DNA of 32,855 nt from Ignavibacteria bacterium (GTDB taxonomy: Bacteria; Bacteroidota; Ignavibacteria; Tepidaquicellales; OLB5): assembly GCA_030835005.1 (NCBI GenBank), contig JAUQWT010000226.1, forward strand, positions 1 to 32,855. The letters run 5' to 3'. Below the pieces are notes generated by a model, which was not told the origin of the DNA, made no database searches, and saw only the letters and a list, made by a program, of their open reading frames with translations. A program made the translations under genes and the position numbers. Below, piece after piece: positions 17,815 to 27,810 of this stretch (positions are counted from its first letter, which is position 1; each line of letters opens with the position of its first letter).

Positions 17815-17990
17815 TGGAACATTTTTTTGCCTGTCCATACTGCTTACAGGAAATTTCAATGATTTTGGATTTGTCAGTTGAAAGACAATCTTATGTTGAA
17901 GATTGCGAAGTCTGTTGCCGCCCAATACTGCTGAATTATGAATCGGCGGATGGTGAATTAATAACATTTGAGGCAGAAAGAACTGATTAA
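17814..17990 (+). CDS. 58-aa CPXCG-type cysteine-rich protein (missed by the supplied ORF track)
   Basis: MEHFFACPYCLQEISMILDLSVERQSYVEDCEVCCRPILLNYESADGELITFEAERTD; CPYC...CEVCCRP; TAATG overlaps at both ends. Confidence 0.85.
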   Translation: MEHFFACPYCLQEISMILDLSVERQSYVEDCEVCCRPILLNYESADGELITFEAERTD

Positions 17991-18304
17991 TGAAAAGCGA
18001 AACCGAGCAGGTTTACGAAATAATTTCAGGTAATTTTGAGCTTGAGAACCGCGATGTTCTTACACTTGAAGACGTGAAAAAAGTGTTGGCTGAAAGGATC
18101 TTTTATCTGCTTGAGAAAAATGTGGAATATCTTGTTCAGATAATTTACAGAATTGACCTGAACCAGGAAAAGGTAGATAATATCTTCGCAAATGAGTCTA
18201 AAGAGAGTATTTCAGGCCTGCTTGCGGATGCAATTATTGAGCGTCAATTGAAAAAAGTTCAAACGAGGATGAAATATAAAAGTGAAAGGAAGAAAATTGA
18301 ATAA
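17990..18304 (+). CDS. Hypothetical protein
   Basis: 104-aa ORF translationally coupled to both neighbours; no family recognised. Confidence 0.7.
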   Translation: MKSETEQVYEIISGNFELENRDVLTLEDVKKVLAERIFYLLEKNVEYLVQIIYRIDLNQEKVDNIFANESKESISGLLADAIIERQLKKVQTRMKYKSERKKIE

Positions 18305-19457
18305 GAAATATGATTCAATAGAGACCAAACTAATCAGAGCAGGTGAAATGTCTCCCAGGATAATGGGTTCGGTAAGCATGCCTGTGTTCCAGTCATCAAC
18401 TTATGAATATGGAGGTGAAGAGGGTTATGATGCAATAAGATATATCAGGCTTAACAATACCCCGAATCATTTGGTACTGAATGATAAACTTGCTGAATTA
18501 GAAAATGCTGAGGCAGCAATAGTCACTTCAAGCGGAATGGCTGCAATATCTACTTCTCTTCTTTCAGTACTTAAAAAAGGAGATCATCTCCTTGCTCAAA
18601 ACAGTCTATATGGGGGTACTTTTGATTTTATAACTAAGGATCTAAACGACTTGGGAATTGAATTTGACCTGATAGATGCTGATGAACCTGATACTTGGGG
18701 TAAGAAACTGAGATCAAATACAAAGGCAATTTATGTAGAATCAATTACAAACCCTTTAATGATGGTAAGCGATCTTAAATCTGTGGTGGAGTTTGCAGAA
18801 AAGCACAATCTTGTTTCACTGATTGATAATACATTCACAAGTCCTGTATTATTCAGGGCTGCAGAATTTGGGTTTGATATTTCACTCCACAGTTGTACAA
18901 AGTATATGAACGGGCATAATGATATTGTTGCCGGAGCTGCAATTGGGAAAGAAAAGTACATAAAAAAAATAGTTCATAAACTCGGTCATTTAGGCGGTAC
19001 TTTGGATCCGCATACTTGTTTCCTGCTTCACAGGGGATTAAAAACTCTTGCTTTAAGAATGCGCTATCAGTGTGAAAGTGCCCTGAAGATCGCAGAGTTC
19101 CTTAAGACAGTAAGCACTGTAAAGAAAGTTAATTATCCAGGTCTGGCAAGTGATAAGTATCACTCCAGAGCAAAAGAATATTTTTCTGGGTTTAGCGGCA
19201 TGATGAGTTTTGAGTTAGAAGGCGGAGTTGAAAAAGCGCTGAGGTTCATCAATAATCTATCTATACCTGTATATGCCCCAAGCCTTGGCGGTGTTGAATC
19301 ACTTATCGTAATTCCCTTTAAAACGTCTCATGCCGGTCTGACTGCTGAAGAGCTGTCAAATCAAGGTATATCTGAGGGGTTGATCAGGTTCTCAGTCGGG
19401 ATTGAAAGTACTTCCGATTTAATTGATGACTTGAAAACTGCATTTGATAGTCTGTAA
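18282..19457 (+). CDS. Cys/Met metabolism PLP-dependent enzyme (cystathionine gamma-synthase / gamma-lyase family), GTG start
   Basis: SSTYEYGGEEGYDAIRY, SSGMAAISTSLLS, SLIDNTFTSPVLFR, SLHSCTKYMNGHNDIVAGA (PLP lysine). Confidence 0.93.
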   Translation: MKGRKLNKKYDSIETKLIRAGEMSPRIMGSVSMPVFQSSTYEYGGEEGYDAIRYIRLNNTPNHLVLNDKLAELENAEAAIVTSSGMAAISTSLLSVLKKGDHLLAQNSLYGGTFDFITKDLNDLGIEFDLIDADEPDTWGKKLRSNTKAIYVESITNPLMMVSDLKSVVEFAEKHNLVSLIDNTFTSPVLFRAAEFGFDISLHSCTKYMNGHNDIVAGAAIGKEKYIKKIVHKLGHLGGTLDPHTCFLLHRGLKTLALRMRYQCESALKIAEFLKTVSTVKKVNYPGLASDKYHSRAKEYFSGFSGMMSFELEGGVEKALRFINNLSIPVYAPSLGGVESLIVIPFKTSHAGLTAEELSNQGISEGLIRFSVGIESTSDLIDDLKTAFDSL

Positions 19458-19533
19458 ATTATTATAAATAAAAGGTTTAATCTAAGTGAATCACTGTCAC
19501 AGCTGACAATTTTTTTTGTCTAAGTGTTTAATC

Positions 19534-20424
19534 ATGGTAAATCCATTTACAGAAAAATACGGTACTGATACCACCGATAATGAACTGATTTCCAAAGCTC
19601 TTAAAGGAGACAGGAAATCTCTTGAGGATTTGATCTATCGTCACCAGGCATGGATATATAATGTCGCACTGAGGATGGTTTTTTATCCTCAGGAGGCGGA
19701 GGATGTTACTCAGGAAATATTGATCAAGATCCTCACCAAACTATCGACGTTCAGGGGTGAGAGCAGTTTCAGGACGTGGGTTTACAGAATTGTTGTGAAC
19801 CAGGTATTGAATATGAAAAAATCAAAAGGTGAGAGAGTTCATGCGGATAATTTTGATGACTACTGGAAGTTGATTGAAAAAGTACCGGATAATGAACTGC
19901 CAAATAAGGATGCTTACTCTGTTGAAATGGATACACTTGTGAATGAAGTTAAGGTAAGCTGTATGTCGGGAATGCTTCTATGCCTTGATCGTGAACAAAG
20001 ACTCATCTATATACTCGGAATTATTTTCCAGGTTACAGATAAAGTCGGGGCAGAGATCATGGAGATAAGCCGTGATAATTTCAGGCAGAAACTTTCCAGG
20101 GCAAGGAAGCAAATGTTTAACTTTATGCACGATAAATGCGGCCTTATGAATAAAAGTAACCCTTGCAGATGTGAGAAGAAAACCAAAGTTTTGATCGAAA
20201 GCGGGTATGTAAATCCAAAGAAACTTCTGTTTAACATAAATTATGTCTATAGTGTCGAAAATGCCGCTGAGGAAAAGTCCGAGAGGTTTGATGAGCTTCT
20301 TGACAGCAAAGCGGCCAAATTGTTTCGTGAAAACCCGTTTCAGGATCCGCCGAATTTTGTTGATGCTTTAAGAGAAATTCTTGAACATAAAGAGTTCAGA
20401 GAAATTTTTAATTTCACAAACTGA
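19534..20424 (+). CDS. ECF-type sigma-70 factor with C-terminal extension (TTG at 19516 is an alternative start)
   Basis: Region 2 (DLIYRHQAWIYNVALRMVFYPQEAEDVTQEILIKILTKLSTFRGESSFRTWVYRIVVNQ) and region 4-like helix (VGAEIMEISRDNFRQKLSRARKQM), then CGLMNKSNPCRCEKK and about 80 more residues. Confidence 0.88.
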   Translation: MVNPFTEKYGTDTTDNELISKALKGDRKSLEDLIYRHQAWIYNVALRMVFYPQEAEDVTQEILIKILTKLSTFRGESSFRTWVYRIVVNQVLNMKKSKGERVHADNFDDYWKLIEKVPDNELPNKDAYSVEMDTLVNEVKVSCMSGMLLCLDREQRLIYILGIIFQVTDKVGAEIMEISRDNFRQKLSRARKQMFNFMHDKCGLMNKSNPCRCEKKTKVLIESGYVNPKKLLFNINYVYSVENAAEEKSERFDELLDSKAAKLFRENPFQDPPNFVDALREILEHKEFREIFNFTN

Positions 20425-20466
20425 GTGTGCATATTGAAGTCACATTTTAAAAATTAATCATAATAA

Positions 20467-21879
20467 ATGAAGAGAACTTTCTTATTTGTTTCAGCCCTCC
20501 TTTTAATGACATTTTCAGCCGGATCGACTGTAATAAATGTACCCGGCACTCAGGCAACCATTCAGGCAGGTATTAATGCCGCAGTAAACGGAGACACTGT
20601 GCTGGTTGAACCCGGAACTTACTTCGAAAATATAAATTTTCGCGGGAAGAACATTGTTGTAACAAGCAGATACTATCTCACACAGGATCCTGCGACAATC
20701 AACAGTACAATAATTAATGGCAGTACTCCTGTTGACCCTGATACGGCGAGCTGCGTTATTATTGCAAATTATGAAGATTCAACTACGGTACTTCAGGGAT
20801 TTACAATTACCGGAGGCACAGGTACAAGGTGGGATGATGAACATGCTCTTGGCAATAGATTCAGGGAAGGCGGTGGTGTCTTAATTCAATATGCCAAACC
20901 AATTATTCAGAACAATATTATTAGGAATAATCAGGCGATTAACATAGTTGGTGCGGTTGGTGCAGGCGGCGGCGGGATCAGGATGGGTGACAGCAATCCA
21001 ACAGTGATAAATAACATAATTATGCAAAACCAGGGCAGGTATGGTCCCGGAATTGTACTGAATTATTCAGGCGGTACTTTTAAGAATAATATAATCATGC
21101 TTAATACCGGGGGACAGAATTATGGCGGCGGCGGAGCGTTCTGGATACTTTCAACTTCACCCGTAGGACCCCGAATAATTGAAAATAATACAATAATTAA
21201 CAATACAACTACTTCAGGTTGTGGAGGTATACTTTGTAATGGTACAATTATCACAATAAGAAATAATATCATAAGAGGAAATGCTTCAACAAATTCAGGA
21301 CAGATCGATCCGGTTGGAGGAACTGTTACTGCAACATACAATAACATACAGGGTGGTTTTGCAGGTGCCGGAAACATTAACCTGGACCCCGTTTATGCTG
21401 ACTCTAACTACATTCTTTCACCATCATCTCCGTGTGTCGATAAAGGGGATTCCAGCACAATTTATAACGATCTTGCAGATCCAGTTAACCCAACACTGGC
21501 CAAATTTCCTTCAAGGGGCGGATTGAGGAATGATATGGGAGCATACGGAGGGCCTCTCACAAAGATTCTCACAAATCTGCTTATTGGCATTCCACCCATA
21601 GGTTCAGAGTTGCCGGCTGAATTCTCTTTATATCAGAATTATCCGAATCCGTTTAACCCGAATACAAAGATAACTTTTGATCTCCCATTGAACGATCATG
21701 TCACTTTAAAAATATATGATGCTGCGGGTAAGGAAGTATCAGTATTGGTTAATGAATTCAGGCAAGCAGGCAGATATGCAGTAGATCTTAACTTAACCCA
21801 GTTTTCTTCAGGAATATATTTTTACAGGCTCATGAGCAGAAATTTTTCAATTACAAAAAAGATGATATTGGTTAAATAA
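20467..21879 (+). CDS. Secreted right-handed parallel beta-helix protein with T9SS type A sorting domain
   Basis: INVPGTQATIQAGINAAVNGDTVLVEPGTYFENINFRGKNIVV..., multiple NNII/NNT repeats, C-terminal NYPNPFNPNTKITFDL... Confidence 0.9.
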   Translation: MKRTFLFVSALLLMTFSAGSTVINVPGTQATIQAGINAAVNGDTVLVEPGTYFENINFRGKNIVVTSRYYLTQDPATINSTIINGSTPVDPDTASCVIIANYEDSTTVLQGFTITGGTGTRWDDEHALGNRFREGGGVLIQYAKPIIQNNIIRNNQAINIVGAVGAGGGGIRMGDSNPTVINNIIMQNQGRYGPGIVLNYSGGTFKNNIIMLNTGGQNYGGGGAFWILSTSPVGPRIIENNTIINNTTTSGCGGILCNGTIITIRNNIIRGNASTNSGQIDPVGGTVTATYNNIQGGFAGAGNINLDPVYADSNYILSPSSPCVDKGDSSTIYNDLADPVNPTLAKFPSRGGLRNDMGAYGGPLTKILTNLLIGIPPIGSELPAEFSLYQNYPNPFNPNTKITFDLPLNDHVTLKIYDAAGKEVSVLVNEFRQAGRYAVDLNLTQFSSGIYFYRLMSRNFSITKKMILVK

Positions 21880-21904
21880 CACGCATTAAAATTCAATGAT
21901 TAAG

Positions 21905-21932
21905 CCGGGCAGTAATTTGCCCGGTTTTTTTT
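21905..21932 (+). terminator. Rho-independent terminator
   Basis: CCGGGCA gtaatt TGCCCGG followed by T8. Confidence 0.88.
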
Positions 21933-21937
21933 CAGAC

Positions 21938-22744
21938 TCACTTTCCTGCAGAAAGCATGTTTAACGGGCCGAATGATGTTAATAGTACCCAAACCAGCCA
22001 TAATCCGATTACAAGCGGAATAGTGGCTTTTGCATTTACTCCGGAAATCTTCGCCAAACCGATACCCAGAACAACAAGATACCAGAAATTCAATATGTCA
22101 AAATTAGCAATGAACCTCAGCATCGTACTTCCAACAGTTTCTTCGCTTACAAGCAAAACCGGTCCGATGTTTGCCATCAATCTACCCGTAAAGATCGCAA
22201 GTACAGTATCCACTACAAGCTGTATTGCAGTAACAATTCCGGATAGACCAACCACATTCATAACGTCTTTATAGGTAACTACACCTTTTAGAACCCTAAG
22301 CGAACCCCAATAAATCAGCGATTTCAGGAAGAAGAAAACCAAAGTGACAAACAAAGTGCCAACAGTGCCGAAAACTATCATCATACTGCCGCCCATGATC
22401 TTTTGTGATTGTTCTATCCTTTGGTTGGCCTCTTCACGCGTCAAGCTGCCTTCTTTCACTGCCTTATCAAGCTGCTCATTCATTGCCGTTTTTTGCTTAT
22501 CCCTTATCTGTGAAGATAGTTCTTCATCGCGCAAAACCAGAAATCCTGAGATTACTCCAACAATAATCAACAACAGAAGCGGAACGAGCCAATAATTCTT
22601 TCTGGCGGAAAGTTTAACCATGCTGAACGTTTCGCCGGGTTCTGTAAAAACACCGGCCATTGCATCACCCAGTGAAATTTCGGGTACAACATTATTGGGC
22701 TGCACTTCATCAGAAGTATTTTGCGAATTGTTATTTTCTTCCAT
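21938..22744 (-). CDS. YIP1-like multi-spanning membrane protein
   Basis: Several hydrophobic helices; N-terminal ...GDAMAGVFTEPGETFSMVKLSARKNYWLVPLLLLIIVGVISGF resembles bacterial Yip1-domain proteins. Confidence 0.7.
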   Translation of the reverse strand: MEENNNSQNTSDEVQPNNVVPEISLGDAMAGVFTEPGETFSMVKLSARKNYWLVPLLLLIIVGVISGFLVLRDEELSSQIRDKQKTAMNEQLDKAVKEGSLTREEANQRIEQSQKIMGGSMMIVFGTVGTLFVTLVFFFLKSLIYWGSLRVLKGVVTYKDVMNVVGLSGIVTAIQLVVDTVLAIFTGRLMANIGPVLLVSEETVGSTMLRFIANFDILNFWYLVVLGIGLAKISGVNAKATIPLVIGLWLVWVLLTSFGPLNMLSAGK

Positions 22745-22750
22745 GTAAGT

Positions 22751-23473
22751 TCAAATTAAATTGTTAAAGATGTCTTCAAATTTGAAGAAACCCCTCTTAC
22801 CATTTATAAATTTCGCTGCTAGGATCGCTCCTTCAGCAAAACCACGGCGTGACTTAGCGTTATGCTCTATTATGATTGAATCAGAATCACTTTCAAAAAC
22901 AAGTTTATGGTTGCCAACTACATTTGTGATCCTCTTGGAAATGATATTCAATTCAGATTCAGAAGGATTTGGATTATCATTCGTAATTGATTTCTTTTTA
23001 CCCAATGATCCTAAAACATAATCAGCAATCCTTATTGCAGTACCGCTGGGTTTATCAAGTTTTTGAGTGTGGTGCGTTTCTTCAATACCCGCGTCATATT
23101 GATTGAATTTGTTAAGCAGTACAGCAGCCTCTTTTACAATTTGAAAATACAAATTTACACCAACTGAGAAATTGCTGGCATATACAAAACCGGTTTTATA
23201 TTTGAAAACTATCTCCTTGACTGCATCGATTTTATCATACCAGCCGGTGGTTCCGCATACTATGTTTATACCCTTTGAAGCCAGAAATTCGATATTATCT
23301 AAAACACTTGCAGGATTTGTGAACTCGATAGCAACATCGGGAATATTTTCAAGATGCGTTCGCGGCGGATTTGAAATGTCAAATGTTCCAACTAACTCAA
23401 ATTCCCCGGGTTTCAGCAATGACTCGATCATCCTGCCCATTTTCCCATATCCAACAAGTGCAAGTTTGATCAT
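22751..23473 (-). CDS. dapB: 4-hydroxy-tetrahydrodipicolinate reductase
   Basis: LALVGYGKMGRMIE, VCGTTGW, ASNFSVGVNL, EETHHTQKLDKPSGTA. Confidence 0.93.
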   Translation of the reverse strand: MIKLALVGYGKMGRMIESLLKPGEFELVGTFDISNPPRTHLENIPDVAIEFTNPASVLDNIEFLASKGINIVCGTTGWYDKIDAVKEIVFKYKTGFVYASNFSVGVNLYFQIVKEAAVLLNKFNQYDAGIEETHHTQKLDKPSGTAIRIADYVLGSLGKKKSITNDNPNPSESELNIISKRITNVVGNHKLVFESDSDSIIIEHNAKSRRGFAEGAILAAKFINGKRGFFKFEDIFNNLI

Positions 23474-24912
23474 TATGCTATGAGCTTCCCTTCTTTCTTA
23501 GTTGTGCCTTCAAAAAGGCCGGTATCTGAATTAGTGTTTTCAAAAAATTCTTTGTGCAGGTTTGTCATTGTCTTTAAAAAATCCTTCTCCTCAATCAGCA
23601 ATGAAAAGCTGTGTTTATTGTAGCCGAATAAAACGGAATCCGCTTTAACACCCGGATTTGAAATAAATATTCTTTGTTCAAAATTCTCTATCGAACTGAG
23701 GTCGGATCCAACAAGTGTGATAAGTATTTTTTTACTGACGATCTCACAATCAGATATCTCTGAAAATTCGTTTTTCAGTTCATCATAATGAATTTTTGTA
23801 TAAGCGCTTTCAGCCATTACAATTATGATAGAATTACTGGAAGAAAGAAGCAAGTCTATTTGCGGCTTGTGACGCGCCAAAATGTTAAGCATCATTTCCC
23901 AGAAAATGAACTGGCCCAATGTTTCCTTTGGCTGTACCCTTAAAACTATTATATTCTTTTTGTATGTAACTGATTTAACCAGTTTCGGGTAGCTTAATTT
24001 AGAGCTTACTATTGTACCGTTTGAAGCAGTGTTCTTTGAATTGAGGATCTTTATCGGTATGTCCTTTTTAAGTGCCGGTTTGACTGAGTTCTTGTGCAGG
24101 ACTTTAGCCCCAAAATTGGAAAGTTCTTCCATTTCTTTAAATGAGATTTCAGATAATTTCAAAGAGTATGGAATTATATTGGGATCAGCAGTCAGTACTC
24201 CGTCAACATCTGTCCAAATCTGTATTTCTCCTGCATCAAGAAGCGAACCGTATATTGCGGCTGAAAAATCCGAGCTTTCTCTTCCCATTGTTGTTGTTAT
24301 GCCATCCTCTGTAGAAGCAATAAAGCCCTGAGCAAGTATTGTTTTACCTTTTTCGAGAAGAGGTTTTAGTAAAGAATCCGCGTTAGCTGCAGAGATTTCA
24401 AAATCGGGATATGCCCGGGAGAAATCATTATTTGTTTTGATGATCTTTCTTGAGTCAATAAGTTCAACATCAAGGCCGGCATTTTTCATAGCGTGAAATA
24501 TGACAGTACTTGACATCAGTTCCCCAAACGAGCGAAATGTGTCCAGTGTTCTTAATGAAAGTTCATTAATTATAGAAAGTCCTCTAATCAGCTCTGCAAT
24601 ATGCCTGTGATAAGCTATTACCTTTTCAACAGCCTCAGATTTAAGCTTCGAATCATTAACCAGGTCGTTAATTATAACGTGATGCCTGTTAATTATTTCT
24701 TCAAGTGAGCTTTCTGCTTCTGCCGTTTTGGATTCTGAGGCGTATTTTGCAATGTTCTCAAGAGCAGTAGTAGCTTTGGAAATAGCCGAAAGTACAACAA
24801 CTTTCCGGCCCTTAGTATTCCTGACTATATTTATTACGTTAGTTATCGAAGCACTATCCTGCACAGAAGTGCCTCCAAATTTTAAGACAACCAGGTCATT
24901 TCGTTTAGCCAT
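23473..24912 (-). CDS. lysC: Aspartate kinase
   Basis: VVLKFGGTSVQDS, GFIASTEDGITTTMGRESSDFSAAIYGSLLDAGEIQIWTDVDGVLTADP. Confidence 0.93.
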   Translation of the reverse strand: MAKRNDLVVLKFGGTSVQDSASITNVINIVRNTKGRKVVVLSAISKATTALENIAKYASESKTAEAESSLEEIINRHHVIINDLVNDSKLKSEAVEKVIAYHRHIAELIRGLSIINELSLRTLDTFRSFGELMSSTVIFHAMKNAGLDVELIDSRKIIKTNNDFSRAYPDFEISAANADSLLKPLLEKGKTILAQGFIASTEDGITTTMGRESSDFSAAIYGSLLDAGEIQIWTDVDGVLTADPNIIPYSLKLSEISFKEMEELSNFGAKVLHKNSVKPALKKDIPIKILNSKNTASNGTIVSSKLSYPKLVKSVTYKKNIIVLRVQPKETLGQFIFWEMMLNILARHKPQIDLLLSSSNSIIIVMAESAYTKIHYDELKNEFSEISDCEIVSKKILITLVGSDLSSIENFEQRIFISNPGVKADSVLFGYNKHSFSLLIEEKDFLKTMTNLHKEFFENTNSDTGLFEGTTKKEGKLIA

Positions 24913-24922
24913 TTTGAATATT

Positions 24923-25516
24923 CTATTTATATAAGTTATTTTTCTTTATGAATAATTCCACTTCATTCGGAACCAGGTACTTAATTGATTTTTCTTCTGC
25001 GATCCTTTGCCTGATATCTGTAGAAGAAATATCAATTGACTTTACCGGAACAAAAACTGCCTTTGAAGCAAATTCGTTTTCAACCTGCTGAATAACATAG
25101 CCCGGGCGGTTAATAACAATTACTTCAGAAAGTATAAATAGTTTACCGGGATCTTTCCATGTATGCAGTTCTATTAACTGATCCATTCCAATAATTAAGT
25201 ATAGTTTGACCTGCTCATTTATATATATTTCCCTCAATGCAATAAGTGTATCTACAGTATAACTCTTTGTGCTTCTTTTGCTCTTTAATTCAATATCCGA
25301 GATCTCAAAATTATCATTTCCCTCAATTGCAAGTTTAACCATTTCAAATCTTTTAGAGGCTTCAACTAATCCTCCGGATTTCTTATGCGGCGGGTCTGCC
25401 GAAGGGATAAACAGCACCTTATCAAGATGCATTTGCTCTCTTACATCTTCAGCAGTGATCAAATGTGCCGTGTGAACCGGATTGAATGTGCCGCCGTATA
25501 TCCCTATTCGTTTCAA
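24923..25516 (-). CDS. nadD: Nicotinate-nucleotide adenylyltransferase
   Basis: RIGIYGGTFNPVHTAHLITAEDVREQ...FIPSADPPHKK...ISSTDIRQRI. Confidence 0.93.
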   Translation of the reverse strand: MKRIGIYGGTFNPVHTAHLITAEDVREQMHLDKVLFIPSADPPHKKSGGLVEASKRFEMVKLAIEGNDNFEISDIELKSKRSTKSYTVDTLIALREIYINEQVKLYLIIGMDQLIELHTWKDPGKLFILSEVIVINRPGYVIQQVENEFASKAVFVPVKSIDISSTDIRQRIAEEKSIKYLVPNEVELFIKKNNLYK

Positions 25517-26637
25517 ATTAATAGCACCTCTTCATAAACCCGGCTGATCTTCGGTACTAACTCCGATACATCATACCCAGTCGATTCGATCAAAGCATTC
25601 TGTGCTATAGTTTCCTTCAATACGGGATTCTGGTAAAGTGCAGAAATCTTCTGAAACAAGTCGTCCATATCTAAAGGATTCACCGTTAGAGCAGAATAAC
25701 CCGGTTTCATTATCTCCAGCAATTCCGGATAGTGGCTGCAGATCACAGGCAGGCGAGAAGCCATTGCCTGGAGCACAACCACGGGCAATTGATTACCAAT
25801 ATAGGGAAAGACAAAAATATCAAAAACGAAAAGCAATTCTTCTGCTGCCAATGTGTTATTGAAGAACACTATATGATCTTCAATTTTAGACTCTCGGGCC
25901 AGGTCCTTCATTTGCCCCATATAGCGTCCGTCTCCACAAAAAACAAAACGCATTTTCGGATATTTTCTGATAAGAAAATATGCCGCTTGGATTATCACCT
26001 TTTGGTTGCTGAATTCATTAAACTCTGAAATATTGCCAACTACAAAATTATCCGGCTCAAAGCCAAGCTCCCTTCTCAGATTTTCATTACTTTTTCTGTT
26101 TGCATAATTTCCGATATTTATGCAAGGAGGTATTACCTCCGTTTTGTTTCTGCCGGCAATCCTGTTTTTTACAGCACACAGGTATTCATTATGTGATTCA
26201 CAAATTGCCATATCTGTGTATTGGGTCAGATATTGTTCGATAGTTTTATCGAGATTTTTTTTAATCAAACCGCGGTCAATTTGAAATTCGATACCGTGAA
26301 AAGTATGAACACATTTTAGATCCTCAAGTCGTTTTTTAACTGATCTGCTGTAAATCCCTGCAGAATGACCATGAGAGTGTATCAAGTCATACTTTTCAGA
26401 ATTAACCAGTGACAATAATGTCTTGATGTATTTTGACCTTAACAGATCATTGATCTTAACGGGTATATACTCTGCGTCGGCATCTTTAGCTGCTTCAGCA
26501 ATCTTATCATCTTTATTAGAAGAGATCGAAACTTCAAATTTCGATTTATCGATATTTTTAGCAATAGCAATAATGTTTGCAAGTCCATTTACCGAACTGC
26601 TGCTATTGATAAGCTGAAGTATTTTGCGTCTGTTCAA
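25513..26637 (-). CDS. Glycosyltransferase family 4 / GT-B glycosyltransferase
   Basis: HSHGHSAGIYSR, RFVFCGDGRYMGQMKDLARES, FPYIGNQLPVVVLQAMASRLPVICS. Confidence 0.88.
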   Translation of the reverse strand: MNRRKILQLINSSSSVNGLANIIAIAKNIDKSKFEVSISSNKDDKIAEAAKDADAEYIPVKINDLLRSKYIKTLLSLVNSEKYDLIHSHGHSAGIYSRSVKKRLEDLKCVHTFHGIEFQIDRGLIKKNLDKTIEQYLTQYTDMAICESHNEYLCAVKNRIAGRNKTEVIPPCINIGNYANRKSNENLRRELGFEPDNFVVGNISEFNEFSNQKVIIQAAYFLIRKYPKMRFVFCGDGRYMGQMKDLARESKIEDHIVFFNNTLAAEELLFVFDIFVFPYIGNQLPVVVLQAMASRLPVICSHYPELLEIMKPGYSALTVNPLDMDDLFQKISALYQNPVLKETIAQNALIESTGYDVSELVPKISRVYEEVLLI

Positions 26638-26726
26638 TTATGTTCCTGATTTCCCAAAATAACAATTATTAAGCTTTGAATTAAGTGAAATGTGAATAAC
26701 CGATTATCTTATTACTCAGAATTACA

Positions 26727-26760
26727 CTAAAAAAGCCGCCTCATTTCATGAAGCGGCTTA
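26727..26760 (-). terminator. Terminator of the PrsW gene (reverse strand)
   Basis: AAGCCGC...TCAT ttc ATGA...GCGGCTT with an A-run on the left (U-run on minus strand). Confidence 0.75.
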
Positions 26761-26789
26761 AAAATCTCATTTGAAAAAAAAACCACATA

Positions 26790-27788
26790 CTACGGCTTTT
26801 GCTGATTATAATACAATAAAGTGTAGATCCTGTTTCTCAGAGTATCGACTTCACGAATATATACCGTTTGAGACTTTGATTTCATGTTCTTAAGCTGATT
26901 CTTGCGAATAGCAAGTTTAATCGCAGACTTAACATAGTCCTTCTGATTAACATGACCCGGAAGCCAACCTTTTTTGAAGCGCTTTGAAGTAAACGGCAAG
27001 TGTACTAAATGCTCCCTTGGAATATGGCCCATAGAATTTACCTCTTCAGTCAATTCCCTTAAGATGATCTTTCCCTCATTATGAACTGCAAACTGGAATA
27101 CCGTAAATATCACTATTACTGAAAGTATCATGAACGCAAACCCGATCAGTGCAGTTGAATTAAAGCTTACAGTCAGGTTCCACATAAAATGCATAAATAT
27201 CGCTATTGAAAGACCTAAAGGAATAATGGTTAACTTTGCGAACAGACCTTTGAATTTTGCGTAGCCAATTGCAGCTCCAAAAACAGCCTGAGTGCAGCAA
27301 TGCAGAACAGCCGAAAAAAGCGTCCTGATAATTATCAGTACGAACAGACCAACATAATCCTGCGGAAAGCTCAGGAAGTAAAGAAAATTCTCAGTCATAC
27401 CGAATCCAAGCCCGACTGCTCCCCCATATACTGCGCCATCTACGGGTCCATCAAAATGGCGGCTGAAAGCGATCATTAAAAGAAATATACCTTTGGTCGA
27501 TTCCTCCACTATTGGTGCCACAATAACTGCGCCAGCCAGATTGTTAAGTGTCCCGGCATCGGAATCATTGGCAAACTGGAAAATAAACTCGGATATACCG
27601 AGCCCCATAATTATACTTCCTATTATGCCGAAAACTACTGCTCCTGTAGCTCCCCAGAAAAAATTCAGGCTGACAAGCCAGAATGGTTCGCGTTCATAGC
27701 GGTCCATCAGCCAAATAACAACAAGGTACATTATCATTGGGACAACAGAAAAGAAGCCGGCCAAAAACAAATGTATAAATGGATTCAT
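26790..27788 (-). CDS. PrsW family intramembrane metalloprotease
   Basis: IVAPIVEESTKGIFLL (EExxK), GFGMTENFLYF, LFSAVLHCCTQAVFGAAIGYAKF, HFMWN in a multi-TM protein. Confidence 0.88.
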   Translation of the reverse strand: MNPFIHLFLAGFFSVVPMIMYLVVIWLMDRYEREPFWLVSLNFFWGATGAVVFGIIGSIIMGLGISEFIFQFANDSDAGTLNNLAGAVIVAPIVEESTKGIFLLMIAFSRHFDGPVDGAVYGGAVGLGFGMTENFLYFLSFPQDYVGLFVLIIIRTLFSAVLHCCTQAVFGAAIGYAKFKGLFAKLTIIPLGLSIAIFMHFMWNLTVSFNSTALIGFAFMILSVIVIFTVFQFAVHNEGKIILRELTEEVNSMGHIPREHLVHLPFTSKRFKKGWLPGHVNQKDYVKSAIKLAIRKNQLKNMKSKSQTVYIREVDTLRNRIYTLLYYNQQKP

Positions 27789-27810
27789 GTTTTTTGCAGT
27801 AAAATTAAGT

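Noticed and set aside
20871-21330. Repetitive NNII/NNT-encoding stretch considered as tandem DNA repeat
   Set aside because: Explained by the coding periodicity of a right-handed beta-helix protein; DNA copies are not near-identical.
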